Made by a program: the position numbers and the translations under genes | The notes under the pieces: generated by a model | Seen by the model: the letters and a program-made list of their open reading frames with translations, nothing else | Databases searched by the model: none | Told to the model about the DNA's origin: nothing | Origin: Acidobacteriota bacterium | GTDB lineage: Bacteria > Acidobacteriota > Vicinamibacteria > Vicinamibacterales > UBA823 | Length of the DNA: 64,000 bases | Direction of reading: 5' to 3' | NCBI GenBank assembly: GCA_002730525.1 | Contig: PCAK01000023.1 | Location: 93,460-157,459, forward strand | In this document: positions 1 through 9,068 of the stretch, in pieces | Layout: each line of letters starts with the position of its first letter | Position numbering within the stretch: the stretch's first letter is position 1

Positions 1-308
1 CCGAGGTGCGCGAACCGCTCTCGGTCGGTGAGTTCGCCGACGCGGCTCAGTCCGACCTCAACCTGGTCCTGGCCGAGCCAGGTGGGACGCCTGCCGACAC
101 GGTGCGGGTGCGAGACCTCCTGGATCGCCCGCGGCCGACGGCCGTTTCGCTGGCTGTCGGGCCGGAGGGCGGCTGGACGCCGGACGAACTGACCCGGTTC
201 GACGCGCGAGGGTTCCAGGCGGTCACGCTCGGTGGCCGCGTCCTGCGCGCCGAGACCGCGCCCGTCGTCGCCCTTGCCGCGTTGGCGTGTCTCTGGGACG
301 AGGCCTGA
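1..308 (+). CDS. rsmE: 16S rRNA m3U1498 methyltransferase RsmE, C-terminal part
   Basis: Roughly the last 100 residues of an RsmE-type SPOUT methyltransferase, which methylates U1498 of 16S rRNA using SAM. The diagnostic C-terminal motifs are present: AVGPEGGWTPDE, then LGGRVLRAETAPVVALA, which form the knotted SAM-binding site. The reading frame is open to the window edge, so the true start lies upstream; a GTG at position 6 is only an internal codon. The gene converges on prmA with 22 nt between them. RsmE is often encoded beside PrmA, which supports the call, although here the two face each other. Confidence 0.93.
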   Translation, partial: EVREPLSVGEFADAAQSDLNLVLAEPGGTPADTVRVRDLLDRPRPTAVSLAVGPEGGWTPDELTRFDARGFQAVTLGGRVLRAETAPVVALAALACLWDEA

Positions 309-330
309 GAAGTGGTGAAACCGTTTCAAG

Positions 331-1167
331 TCAGCGCGGCCGCCACGTCTGGGCAATCCAACCCGCCTCGTCGTCCGTTCGATCGCGGATGAGGCGCGTC
401 CCCAGCGCCGCGTCGAGGGCCGGTTCCTCATCGCGGGTGCAGCCGCCCACGATCACGTGGCCGCCGCCACCGACGGTGTCCGCCAGTATGTCGGCCATGG
501 CCATGACGGTGGCACCGGTCAGATTCGCGAGCACGATGTCGGCGGTCGGCATCGCCGTCTCCACGGCATCCGCGCACACGATCTCGACTCGGGCGCCAGG
601 ATTGTCCGACACGTTCCGGCGAGCGGCGTCGACCGCCATGCGATCCGATTCGATGCCCACGACGCCCGCCGCGCCGAGTCGACTGGCTGCGATCGCGAGC
701 ACGCCGGAGCCGGTGCCGACGTCGAGGACACGCCGGCCCTCGACCGGCACGCGCTGCAGCGCCTGGAGGCAGAGCCGGGTCGAGGCGTGATGCGCGGTGC
801 CGAAGGCGAACGACGGGGTGATGACGATCGTGTCGGCGCCGGGTCCGGCCGGCGCATCCCAGGGCGGTGCGATGACGAGGCGGCCGACTCGCACCGCGCG
901 CAGCGCCGCCTGCGAGCGTTCGGCCCAGTGCTCGTCGGGAAGGTCGACGGCTTCGGCGGAGACGCCGAGGCCGGCCAGTTGATCGACGATGGCCAGACGG
1001 GCGCCGTCGCACGCCTCGGTGGTCGCGAAGTAGACCTGCCAGGGGTTGTCCGAGGTGTCGAGTCCGGTGGGCCGAAAGTCGTCCAGGAGGGCGAGCGTCA
1101 GATCCACGGCTGGCTGAGGGTCACGGGCCCGAAACCTGACGCGCAGCGCCGGCCACCGATCACCCAA
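331..1167 (-). CDS. prmA: Ribosomal protein L11 methyltransferase PrmA
   Basis: A 278-residue class I SAM-dependent methyltransferase that trimethylates ribosomal protein L11. The Rossmann SAM motif is [19 protein letters not shown] around residues 145-165, followed by an acidic GIESD strand end and the catalytic-region motif DIVLANLTG. PrmA normally has an NPPF-like or NLTG-like motif at this last position, which fits. The N-terminal third matches the L11-recognition domain in length. The start overlaps the end of dnaJ by 8 nt, so it is the last gene of the hrcA-grpE-dnaJ-prmA transcript and probably translationally coupled. Confidence 0.94.
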   Translation of the reverse strand: MGDRWPALRVRFRARDPQPAVDLTLALLDDFRPTGLDTSDNPWQVYFATTEACDGARLAIVDQLAGLGVSAEAVDLPDEHWAERSQAALRAVRVGRLVIAPPWDAPAGPGADTIVITPSFAFGTAHHASTRLCLQALQRVPVEGRRVLDVGTGSGVLAIAASRLGAAGVVGIESDRMAVDAARRNVSDNPGARVEIVCADAVETAMPTADIVLANLTGATVMAMADILADTVGGGGHVIVGGCTRDEEPALDAALGTRLIRDRTDDEAGWIAQTWRPR

Positions 1168-2299
1168 ACATGTCCCTGACCCGCTCGAAGAACGGCCGCT
1201 CGTCTTGCGCCTCGCGGGCGCGCGGTTCGACCTTGTGGCCGTGCATCGTCTCGGCGAGTCTTTCGATCAGCCCGCGCTGCTCCTTGGAAATTCGGCGTGG
1301 CGTGTCGACCTGGACCTCGACCAGGAGATCCCCGTGGCCGCGGCCCGTCACGTTCGGCATCCCCTTGCCCTTGAGGCGGAACCGCGCGCCGACCTGTGTC
1401 CCCTTCGGCACCGCGACCTCTTCGTCGCCGTTGAGCGTGGGCACCGAGACGTCACCACCGAGCACCAGCGTGGGGTAGGGAATCGGGACGACGCAGAGAA
1501 GGTCGTCGCCGTCGCGGTGGAAGAACGGATGCTCGGCGACGTGCACGACCACATACAAGTCGCCGGGCGGCGCACCCTGTTCGCCGAGTTCGCCTTCGCC
1601 CTGCAACCGCAGCCGCTGGCCGGTCGAGATGCCCGCCGGAATCTTCACGGTGAGCTTCCGCTCCTTCCGCGTCTTGCCCTCGCCCCGGCACGTCTCGCAC
1701 GGCGTGCCGATTACCTGGCCCGTGCCCTTGCAGCGGCTGCACGTGCGGGCGACGGTGAGGAACCCCTGCTGATAGCGGAGTTGACCGTGGCCGCCGCACT
1801 GCATGCAGATGCCGGGTCGACTGCCCGGCGCCGCGCCCGTCCCGCTGCAGGTCTGGCACGGCTCCTCGCGGGGTAGTTGCAGGGTCGTTTCGGCGCCGCC
1901 GGCCGCATCGTCGAAGGGAATCTCGAGGTCGTACCTGAGGTCGGTGCCCCGACGGGGGCCGGCGCGGCGGCGGCCCCCGAAGAGATCGCCGAAGCCAAAG
2001 ACGTCGCCCAGGCCCCCAAGAATGTCGCCGAAGTCCTCGAAGATCGTCGGGTCGACGCCGCCCGCGCCAGCCGACCCGAGGCCGGCGTGCCCGAAGCGGT
2101 CGTAGGCGGCCCGCTTCTCGCGGTCAGCGAGGACCGAATAGGCCTCGGCCGCCTCCTTGAAGTGTTCCTCGGCCGCGGCGTCACCCGGGTTGCGGTCGGG
2201 GTGGTACTTCAGGGCGAGCTTGCGGTACGCGCTCTTCACGTCCTGGTCGCTGGCATCGCGCGCCACGCCGAGGACCTCGTAGTAGTCGCGCTTACTCAC
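1160..2299 (-). CDS. dnaJ: Chaperone protein DnaJ
   Basis: A full-length type I Hsp40 co-chaperone of 379 residues that stimulates DnaK ATPase activity and delivers unfolded substrates. It has an N-terminal J domain with the HPD motif (KYHPDRNPG), a Gly/Phe-rich linker (FGFGDLFGG), and four CxxCxGxG zinc-binding repeats ([32 protein letters not shown]) at about residues 145-210. The C-terminal substrate-binding domains follow. It overlaps grpE by 8 nt upstream and prmA by 8 nt downstream. No dnaK is present in the window, so its main partner must be encoded elsewhere. Confidence 0.97.
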   Translation of the reverse strand: MSKRDYYEVLGVARDASDQDVKSAYRKLALKYHPDRNPGDAAAEEHFKEAAEAYSVLADREKRAAYDRFGHAGLGSAGAGGVDPTIFEDFGDILGGLGDVFGFGDLFGGRRRAGPRRGTDLRYDLEIPFDDAAGGAETTLQLPREEPCQTCSGTGAAPGSRPGICMQCGGHGQLRYQQGFLTVARTCSRCKGTGQVIGTPCETCRGEGKTRKERKLTVKIPAGISTGQRLRLQGEGELGEQGAPPGDLYVVVHVAEHPFFHRDGDDLLCVVPIPYPTLVLGGDVSVPTLNGDEEVAVPKGTQVGARFRLKGKGMPNVTGRGHGDLLVEVQVDTPRRISKEQRGLIERLAETMHGHKVEPRAREAQDERPFFERVRDMFG

Positions 2300-2852
2300 C
2301 CTTCGCCACCCTCACCATGGCCGGCCGGAGCAGGCGCTCGCCCAGCCGGTAGCCGCGACGCATTTCGGCGATCACTTCACCGTCGCGGTGGGCGGCGCTC
2401 GGCTCGTGGGCGACGGCCTGATGGACGTGCGGATCGAAGTCGGCGCCGACGACCTCCATCGGCGTCACCTGGTGCTTGCGGAGCAGGTCGAGGAGTTGGC
2501 GGTGGATGATTTCGACACCCTGACGGTAGGCGTCGGCCCGTTCGTCTCCCGACTGGGCCTCCAGCGCCCGCTCGAGGTCGTCGACGATCGGCAGCAACTG
2601 TTCGAGCACTGCCGCGCCGGCGCTCTCGAGCAGGTCTCGTCGCTCCCGGTCGCTTCGCTTCCTGTAGTTGTCGAACTCGGCGGTCTTGCGGAGCAGGAGG
2701 TCGTAGTACTCGTCGCGTTGGCGCTGGACGTCGTCTACGGACGGCGAATCGGCCGTGGTCGCAGCGTCAGGCGCGGCCTCGGCGCTCGTCTCAGCGGCCG
2801 CGTCGCGCCCGGTCGCCTCCTCTGATGAGGCAGAATTTGCGTCGTCGGTCAT
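2292..2852 (-). CDS. grpE: Nucleotide exchange factor GrpE
   Basis: A 186-residue GrpE, the ADP/ATP exchange factor for DnaK. A low-complexity acidic/Ala-rich N-terminus is followed by the long coiled-coil region (residues about 45-100, including [18 protein letters not shown]). The beta-domain signature is [18 protein letters not shown] and the end is [19 protein letters not shown]. All family landmarks are present and the length is normal. It sits 8 nt downstream of hrcA and overlaps dnaJ by 8 nt, consistent with one heat-shock operon. Confidence 0.96.
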   Translation of the reverse strand: MTDDANSASSEEATGRDAAAETSAEAAPDAATTADSPSVDDVQRQRDEYYDLLLRKTAEFDNYRKRSDRERRDLLESAGAAVLEQLLPIVDDLERALEAQSGDERADAYRQGVEIIHRQLLDLLRKHQVTPMEVVGADFDPHVHQAVAHEPSAAHRDGEVIAEMRRGYRLGERLLRPAMVRVAKGE

Positions 2853-2860
2853 CTCGTTGT

Positions 2861-3955
2861 TCAGTTGGTCCAGGCGTCGCCATCGGTGGGGCCCAAGAGA
2901 TGGCTCACCGTGCGCGACACGCCGTCCACCGCGGCAATCGACCGGGCGTAGCGCATCCGGCGCGGGCCGATGATGCCCACGCAGCCGGTTTGACGCCCGT
3001 CGAAGTAGGTGGAGGCGATCAAGCTGAGGCTCTGGAGGTTCTGCGTCCGATGCTCCGTGCCGATGATGATAGTCAGTCCGGGGTCGTCGATGTAGCGACT
3101 CAGCAGTCGCACGAGCCGGCCCTTTTCTTCAATCATCGCAAACAGGGCGCGCAGGCTCGCGATCGACGACGGGTCATCCCCGTCGCTCGCGTCGTCGAGC
3201 AGCAACGGCGCGCCCTGGACGAACAGGAGACTCTCCGGCAGATCCTGAAACGTGTCGCGGGCCAGCTGCAGGGCGCGGGCGCGGAGCGCGTCGTACAGCG
3301 TCCGTTCCTGTTCGAGACGGTCCATGATGGCCTCCCGCACGTCGCGCAGCGGCAACCCGGCGAACTCGCCGTTGAGATAGTTCGCGGCCTGGGTGAGGTC
3401 CACCGGGCGCATCGCCTCGGGCAGATCGACGACCTTGTGTGAGACCTGCCCGGTGGCCGAGACGACGACCACCAGCACGCGCTGACGGTCGAGCGGCACG
3501 AAATCGATCTGGCGGAACGCCGCCGCGTCGCCCGACGGCGCCAGCGCGAAGCCGAGCGAGTGCGACGCCCGCGACAACTCGTGAGAGACGTTGGTGAGCA
3601 GATCGTCCACCGTGGAGGCGCGCCGCAGCCGAGCCTCGACGTTGGCCGACGAGCGCGCGGGTCGCCGCGCTTCCAGGAGCAGGTCGACGTAGCACCGGTA
3701 TCCTCGGTCGGTCGGTACCCGGCCGGCCGACGCGTGGGGCTGGTGCACGTAGCCGAGATGCTCCAGTTCGGCCATCGCGTTGCGCACGGTGGCCGACGAT
3801 ACGCCGAAGCGGCCGTGTCGCGTCAGCCAGAGCGAGGAGACCGGTTCACCGCGCTCGACGTAGCTTCTGACGACCGCGGCCAGAATTGCTCGGGACCGCT
3901 TCGACAGTGGCGAGTCCTCCGGTCGGCGCCGGCGTGAGTGGGGAGCTGGAGTCAT
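2861..3955 (-). CDS. hrcA: Heat-inducible transcription repressor HrcA
   Basis: A 364-residue HrcA, the repressor that binds CIRCE operators of class I heat-shock genes. It has the N-terminal winged helix with SSATVRNAMAELEHLGYVHQPHASAGRVPT-type sequence (I see RNAMAELEHLGY then ASAGRVPTDRGYR) and the GAF-like middle domain. I chose the ATG at 3955, which overlaps the xdhC stop as TGATG. The frame is open upstream for 60 more codons, but that stretch is shadow sequence over xdhC. No CIRCE-like TTAGCACTC/GAGTGCTAA pair was seen upstream or elsewhere in the window. Confidence 0.95.
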   Translation of the reverse strand: MTPAPHSRRRRPEDSPLSKRSRAILAAVVRSYVERGEPVSSLWLTRHGRFGVSSATVRNAMAELEHLGYVHQPHASAGRVPTDRGYRCYVDLLLEARRPARSSANVEARLRRASTVDDLLTNVSHELSRASHSLGFALAPSGDAAAFRQIDFVPLDRQRVLVVVVSATGQVSHKVVDLPEAMRPVDLTQAANYLNGEFAGLPLRDVREAIMDRLEQERTLYDALRARALQLARDTFQDLPESLLFVQGAPLLLDDASDGDDPSSIASLRALFAMIEEKGRLVRLLSRYIDDPGLTIIIGTEHRTQNLQSLSLIASTYFDGRQTGCVGIIGPRRMRYARSIAAVDGVSRTVSHLLGPTDGDAWTN

Positions 3956-4800
3956 CAGCGCGTCTCGAGGCTCTTCGGCGTCCATCGCAGCGACCGGACC
4001 GTCGCCTCCGCCTCGTCGTGCCCGGCCTTGCCGTACTTGACCGCGATCAGTTCGGCCAGGATGCTGACGGCGATCTCCTGCGGCGTGACCGCGCCGATGT
4101 CGAGGCCGATCGGCGCGTGGACGCGCCGGAGACACTCGGCCGGCATCGATTCATCCGTCAACGCCTCGAAGATCCGAGAGACCTTGGCGCGGCTCCCGAT
4201 GAGGCCGAGATAGCGAAGGTCTCGTGCCGCCAGCGCGCGGAGCGCGTCGAGATCGTGACGATGGCCACGCGTGACGATGACCGCGTAGGCGTACGGCGGG
4301 AGGTCCGCGTGGTGCAACCACTCGGGGATCGAGTCCACGACGATCGCCTCGGCGCCGGGAAATCGTTCGGCGTTGGCGAACTTCTCCCGATCGTCCACGA
4401 CGTGAATCCGAAACCCGACGTTCGTGGCGATGGCCGCCAGGTGGTAGGCCACGTGCCCGGCACCGATGATGTACAGGGGCGGAGCCGGCTCCAGTGGTTC
4501 GATATAGACTTCCATCTGTCCACCGCAGACGAGTCCGCTTTCCTCCGCGAAGTCGTCGGTCAGTTCGTAGCTTGCGACGAGGGGTTCCCGACGTTCCAGG
4601 GACTCACGAGCCTTCCAGAACGCGTCGTTCTCGTAGCATCCGCCGCCGATCGTGCCGACGGTCCGGCCGTCGGCGTAGACCAGCATCTTCGCTCCCACGC
4701 GCTGCGGCGTGGAGCCCTGCGTCTTGATGATCGTGACCAGGGCGGCTTGCTCACCGGTGGCGAGCGCCTCCGCGACAGCTTCGAAGACTTCTTGATTCAT
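3955..4800 (-). CDS. XdhC/CoxI family protein
   Basis: A 281-residue member of the XdhC/CoxI family, which helps insert or sulfurate molybdenum cofactor in xanthine or CO dehydrogenase-type enzymes. It has the N-terminal XdhC motif (STPQRVGAKMLV, then GTIGGGCYE), the CGGQMEVYIEPL motif, and a Rossmann-like C-terminal domain beginning LYIIGAGHVAYHLA, with TRGHRHDLDAL and LGLIGSRAKV. No molybdoenzyme gene is nearby, so its client is unknown. It is the first gene of the hrcA operon, overlapping hrcA by one base, with a strong promoter-like sequence about 60 nt upstream. Confidence 0.88.
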   Translation of the reverse strand: MNQEVFEAVAEALATGEQAALVTIIKTQGSTPQRVGAKMLVYADGRTVGTIGGGCYENDAFWKARESLERREPLVASYELTDDFAEESGLVCGGQMEVYIEPLEPAPPLYIIGAGHVAYHLAAIATNVGFRIHVVDDREKFANAERFPGAEAIVVDSIPEWLHHADLPPYAYAVIVTRGHRHDLDALRALAARDLRYLGLIGSRAKVSRIFEALTDESMPAECLRRVHAPIGLDIGAVTPQEIAVSILAELIAVKYGKAGHDEAEATVRSLRWTPKSLETR

Positions 4801-4867
4801 GGCGGTGCGCCGCGCCGCGCCGCGCCGGGAACGGGCGCTGGCCCAAGCCTGGCGGGCGTTTCCTCTG

Positions 4868-4876
4868 ATTATAGCA
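4868..4876 (-). promoter_or_regulatory. Probable extended -10 promoter for xdhC-hrcA-grpE-dnaJ-prmA
   Basis: On the minus strand this reads TGCTATAAT, a perfect extended -10 element. Transcription would start roughly 60 nt before the xdhC ATG. No convincing -35 box is seen, as expected for extended -10 promoters. The same TGCTAnnnT pattern recurs at other gene starts in the window. Confidence 0.6.
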
Positions 4877-4903
4877 GGGTCGCGCGGCGAGCCCGCGTGG
4901 GTG

Positions 4904-7192
4904 CTAGCGGTGGCTCCGGCAGTACAGGCCGGGCACGGTACCGGCCAGAAACGCCTCAGTGATCACGCCTGGACAGCCTGGCCGGGCCAGATGGCCGTTT
5001 TCCGGATCGACGCGCGCGAACTCGATGCCGGGCGGGATCTCGAACGTGCCGGTGCGGCGGCCGGCGAGCGCGCCGTCCATGAACGCCGTCCAGATCGGCA
5101 GGGCCGCCTGGCTTCCGGAGAGCCCGAGCGGCTGGTTGTCGTCTCGACCGACCCAGACCACGGTCAGCAGTTCGGGCGTGAAGCCCACGAACCACGCATC
5201 GCGCAGTTCGTTCGTCGTTCCGGACTTGCCCGCGGCGTCCAGCCAGAATCCGGATTCGCGCGCCGCGGTACCGGTGCCGTCGCGAAAGACGCTGCGTAGC
5301 ATGTTAGTGACGAGGAAGGTGAGGTCGGCGCGCGCGATCCGTTCGGGTGCCGACCCCGCACCGTCGAGGGTTCCGTCGCCGACTCGCATCGAGGCGATCG
5401 CACGCAGCGGCTGCCGGATGCCGTTGGTGGCCAGCACGCCGAAGGCGCTCGCCATTTCCATCGGCGTCGTTTCGAAGGCGCCAAGCGCGATTGAGGGATA
5501 CGGATCGATCGGGCTGCCACCCGCACGTCGCCAGAGTCCGGCAAGGCGATCGTAGCCAGCCATCTCGGCCACCTTGACGGCCGGCACGTTCCGGGACCGG
5601 GCGAGCGCGCGTCGCAGCGTGATCGGGCCGTCGTACCGATCGCCGTAATTGTCCGGTCGCCACACACCGTTGTCGGTCGCGAAAGCCGTCGGTGCGTCGT
5701 CGACGATCGACGCGGGTGTGAAATCAGTCCAGCGCTCGAGAAACGCGCGTTCGAGCCCAGCCAGATACACGAACGGCTTGAACACCGATCCCGGCTGCCG
5801 GCGCGCGTGGGTGGCGCGGTTGAACTGCGAGGTCCGATACGACCGTCCGCCGACGAGCGCCAGCAGTTCGCCGGTGCGCGGGTTCGTGGCGACCAGCGCG
5901 GCCTGTGCCGCTCTAGCGCGGTCGTCGATCCGCTCCAGGCCCGCTCGCACGGCTCGCTGGGCCTGGCGCTGGAGATGCAGGTCGAGCGTCGTGTGCACCT
6001 CCACCGGGTCGGCCGTGCGCAGGAGTTCGGGGTGTCGGTTGGCGAGGATCTGCCCGACGAAGTCGACAAAGTAGGGCGCCTCGTCCTCGAGCGCGTAGCG
6101 AACGACCTCGAGTGGCTCGTCGGCGGTGCGAGCAGCCAGGTCGGCGGGGAGATAGCCGGCCTCGGTCATGGTCGCCAGGACGACGTTCCGGCGGACCCGG
6201 GCGCGCTCCGGATGGCGGAACGGCGAATAGGTCTGCGGGGCCTGGATGACGCCGGCGATAGTGGCGGCTTCGGCGAGCGAGAGGTTCGCGACGTCGCGTC
6301 CGAAGAACAGCCGGGCCCCTTCCGCGACCCCATGGACGGCGAACGAGCCCCGGTGTCCGAGGTAGACCTCGTTGAGGTACAGCTCGAGGATGTCGCGCTT
6401 CGTCAGGCGCTGTTCGAGACTGACGGCGAGCACTTGCTCCATGAGTTTTCGCTGCACTGTCTTTTCCGGGGAGAGCACTGTGTTCTTTACGAGCTGTTGG
6501 GTCAGCGTGCTGCCACCCACGAGGTACGGCCGCTCGCCGCGAAGATTCGTGACGAGCGCGCCGACCATGAGCACGGGATCGACCCCAGCGTGTTCGAAGA
6601 AGCGGCGGTCTTCGATCGCCAGGACGGCATCGACCAGCGTCGGCGGCAGGTGCTCCAGCGGCGTGGCCCGTCGTTTCTCACGCGATTCGGCCTCGAGCGA
6701 GGTGAGCAGCGGCGCATCCAGTTCGAGCCCGGTCAGCCGCTCGCCATCGACGACCTCGAGTCGCCGGATGCGGGGCTGCGGCGTCGCTCGAGTGAAGTCG
6801 ACCCGGACGTGCCGGCTGGCGTGCGGACCTCCGCGCGCCACGAGGGTGAGCGTGCCGTCGGGGTCGACGGCGAACGCGCCTGGCGCGTCGCGCCCGGCGC
6901 GCTCGGCGTAGCCCAACACGTTCAGGCTCGCCACGAGCTCCGTTCGGCTCATGGCTTGACCTTCCCAGAGTCGGACCGGCTGGGCGAAGACCTGGAGTCT
7001 CGGCTGGAGGCGGTCGGCGGCGAGCCGCGCGTCCATCTCTCTCGACAGACGCGCGTAGACGTAGGCGAAGCTGCCGGCCGCCACCACGAGCGCCATCAGC
7101 CCGAGCGCACAGATCGTGCGCGGCCAGGTCCGACGCGGGCGCGCTCGAACGGACCGACGACGGCGATGGGGAGCGGGTGTTGTTCGGGGCAT
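4904..7192 (-). CDS. Class A penicillin-binding protein (bifunctional transglycosylase/transpeptidase, PBP1B-like)
   Basis: A 762-residue membrane-anchored peptidoglycan synthase. An Arg-rich cytoplasmic N-terminus is followed by one TM segment (ICALGLMALVVAAGSFAYVY), a UB2H-like domain as in PBP1B, and the GT51 glycosyltransferase (EDRRFFEHAG, GGSTLTQQLVKN, RKLMEQVLAVSLEQRLTK, LYLNEVYLG). The transpeptidase has the SxxK serine in QPGSVFKPFVYL, SRN for the SxN motif, and KSGTTNELRDAWFVG for KTG. I chose the ATG at 7192. The frame is open much further upstream, but only as an Arg-rich shadow across bshC. Confidence 0.94.
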   Translation of the reverse strand: MPRTTPAPHRRRRSVRARPRRTWPRTICALGLMALVVAAGSFAYVYARLSREMDARLAADRLQPRLQVFAQPVRLWEGQAMSRTELVASLNVLGYAERAGRDAPGAFAVDPDGTLTLVARGGPHASRHVRVDFTRATPQPRIRRLEVVDGERLTGLELDAPLLTSLEAESREKRRATPLEHLPPTLVDAVLAIEDRRFFEHAGVDPVLMVGALVTNLRGERPYLVGGSTLTQQLVKNTVLSPEKTVQRKLMEQVLAVSLEQRLTKRDILELYLNEVYLGHRGSFAVHGVAEGARLFFGRDVANLSLAEAATIAGVIQAPQTYSPFRHPERARVRRNVVLATMTEAGYLPADLAARTADEPLEVVRYALEDEAPYFVDFVGQILANRHPELLRTADPVEVHTTLDLHLQRQAQRAVRAGLERIDDRARAAQAALVATNPRTGELLALVGGRSYRTSQFNRATHARRQPGSVFKPFVYLAGLERAFLERWTDFTPASIVDDAPTAFATDNGVWRPDNYGDRYDGPITLRRALARSRNVPAVKVAEMAGYDRLAGLWRRAGGSPIDPYPSIALGAFETTPMEMASAFGVLATNGIRQPLRAIASMRVGDGTLDGAGSAPERIARADLTFLVTNMLRSVFRDGTGTAARESGFWLDAAGKSGTTNELRDAWFVGFTPELLTVVWVGRDDNQPLGLSGSQAALPIWTAFMDGALAGRRTGTFEIPPGIEFARVDPENGHLARPGCPGVITEAFLAGTVPGLYCRSHR

Positions 7193-7278
7193 CGGCCTCA
7201 CTGGATGTATCGGCCGGAGGCCGGCCCGCTCGCAGGCACAGGGCGCCACGGGGCGCGCGGTCACGCGGCCGGCCGGGG

Positions 7279-8913
7279 CTATGGCGTTATGAGTGTGTGG
7301 TGCGCCGGGTCGAGGGGCAGTTCGGTGAGGAGACGGTCGATCAGCGACGGGCCGAACCGGTTCAGGAAGCCGACGAAGCCGAGGGCGCGCTCCTGGGTAT
7401 GGCCGTCGGGAAATGCCTGGGCGCGCGCGCGCGTGAACTGGCGCCGCAGGGTCTCGTCGCGGCGCTTCGCGGCCTGCAGGATCTTGTTGTGGAGCGTCTT
7501 CAGGTCGTGCTCCATACGGCCGAGCGTCGATCGCGCGGCGCCGGCCAGCGTCGGGTCGACTGCCGGCACGACGTCGACGACCGCCGCGAGGCGCGTCCGA
7601 ATCGCCTCCCGCGCGTCCTCGATCGACTGCTCGACCGCCGCGGGCAGCTGCGCCTCCAGGAGCCGGTTCAACGCGGCCTCGTCTTGGGGCTGTAGCGCCT
7701 CGAACGCCAGGTCGTGCCGATCCAGGAATCTTGCACCCGCCGAGTCGAGCAAGGTCGCGCTGGCGCGTGGATGAAACAGTGGCATCGGCAGGCCGAAGTG
7801 CTCGTACACGTCCTTGAGCTGCGCCAGGTACGCCAGTTCGCTCGGCCCAGGAACGTAACAGATCGTCGGGAACAGGGTGTCCTGCATCAGCGGGCGCAAC
7901 AGCACGTTCGGTCCGAACGCTTCTGGCGTTCGCTCCAGCGCGTCGACCAGTTCGCCCAGAGCGGCGGGCGCGGCCCCGATCGTGAAACCGTCGGTGGTGC
8001 GGCGAATCGGCTGGCGCGCGCCGTCGACCCGGAACAGCGCGACGCTGTCGGCGGCCGGCGTGACCTGGGCGTGATAGCCCTCGGCGGCGAGCCGCCGGCC
8101 GGCGTCGCCGGCCAACGCGGCGGTGCGGCCGTCCCGCAACTCGCGTTCGAAGAGGTCGCGCGCGAATGGCTTGGCGGCCGGGTCGGACGAGTCGAAGACG
8201 ACGAGGCCGCGCGACCCGAGCACCGTCTCGAGCCACCGGCCGAACGCGTCGGCCATGCCGGCGCCGGGTCGGTAGCACCGCCGCAGATCGTCGATGAGCG
8301 GGGCGGTGAATTCTGTGGGCGGGAGCGCGAGGGTCAGGGCGTCGAGGACGCCGCCGATGTCGTCGCCGACTTGCAGCGTGCCGACGGGGGCCTCGCCGGC
8401 GCCCGGCGGCGGCGCCAGCGCAACGCGCTGCACCTGCCAGTCCGTGTCGAGCACCGCGCATGCCGCCACTTCATTCCAGTCGTGATCCTCGGCGTCGATC
8501 CAGAACACCGGCACCGCCGGGACGCCATGCTCCCGCGACACCCGTTCGGCGAGCTGCAGTGTCGTCAGGGCTTTCAGGAGGGTGAACAGCGGTCCTCCGA
8601 ACAGTCCGGCCTGTTGGCCGGTGACGACGGCCACGGCGTCGGAGAGGCGCAGCGATTCGGCGTAGGCCCGTGCCTCGGCGGGCGCGTTGCGTGACTCGAG
8701 CTGGGCGGTGAGGACGTCGACGAACGGGGCCGGAGGCCGGGCGGCGGACCGGCGCGCGATGGTGGCGCGCCAGGCTTCGGGTGCCGCCGGGTCGCCGGCG
8801 AAGAACGCAGCCAGCGCACCGTGGTCGGAGGCGTAGTCGGAGGCCAGGCGCCGGATCCACGGGACCCGGCGGATATCGATGGCGTGTTGCACGGAAGCGT
8901 CCGAGGGAATCAC
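7279..8913 (-). CDS. bshC: Bacillithiol biosynthesis cysteine-adding enzyme BshC
   Basis: A 544-residue BshC, proposed to ligate cysteine to GlcN-malate in the last step of bacillithiol synthesis. Family signatures are AVVTGQQAGLFGGPLFTLLK near residue 95 and PVFWIDAEDHDWNEV near 135. The C-terminal coiled-coil region and the closing LPLDPAHHTLI-type sequence are also present. Length matches the family (about 540 residues). Bacillithiol genes occur in Firmicutes, Deinococci, Bacteroidetes and Acidobacteria, which is useful for placing the organism. It lies upstream of the penicillin-binding protein on the same strand. Confidence 0.93.
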   Translation of the reverse strand: MIPSDASVQHAIDIRRVPWIRRLASDYASDHGALAAFFAGDPAAPEAWRATIARRSAARPPAPFVDVLTAQLESRNAPAEARAYAESLRLSDAVAVVTGQQAGLFGGPLFTLLKALTTLQLAERVSREHGVPAVPVFWIDAEDHDWNEVAACAVLDTDWQVQRVALAPPPGAGEAPVGTLQVGDDIGGVLDALTLALPPTEFTAPLIDDLRRCYRPGAGMADAFGRWLETVLGSRGLVVFDSSDPAAKPFARDLFERELRDGRTAALAGDAGRRLAAEGYHAQVTPAADSVALFRVDGARQPIRRTTDGFTIGAAPAALGELVDALERTPEAFGPNVLLRPLMQDTLFPTICYVPGPSELAYLAQLKDVYEHFGLPMPLFHPRASATLLDSAGARFLDRHDLAFEALQPQDEAALNRLLEAQLPAAVEQSIEDAREAIRTRLAAVVDVVPAVDPTLAGAARSTLGRMEHDLKTLHNKILQAAKRRDETLRRQFTRARAQAFPDGHTQERALGFVGFLNRFGPSLIDRLLTELPLDPAHHTLITP

Positions 8914-8944
8914 CGATTGGGCGAGCGTGGGCGTCGTGATCAGT

Positions 8945-8974
8945 ACTTTCTCAGAGGCTCGCGCGACGTGTCAA
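8945..8974 (-). promoter_or_regulatory. Possible promoter of bshC
   Basis: The minus strand carries a perfect TTGACA -35 hexamer (8974-8969) followed after 18 nt by GAAAGT (8950-8945), a weak -10. It lies about 30 nt upstream of the bshC start. The spacing is plausible, but the -10 match is poor. Confidence 0.35.
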
Positions 8975-9068
8975 GCAACCGCGCGCGAGGTCGGCGTCCG
9001 ACGCGAACTCGTTGAAGCGACGCAGCTTCCATGTTAGCATTCTGCCACCTTCCGGAGGAGTACCTGCA

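Noticed and set aside
5807..7774. 655-codon plus-strand ORF over the penicillin-binding protein and bshC
   Set aside because: It is antisense to two well-supported genes, has Arg/Gly/Asp-rich shadow composition and no recognisable domain.
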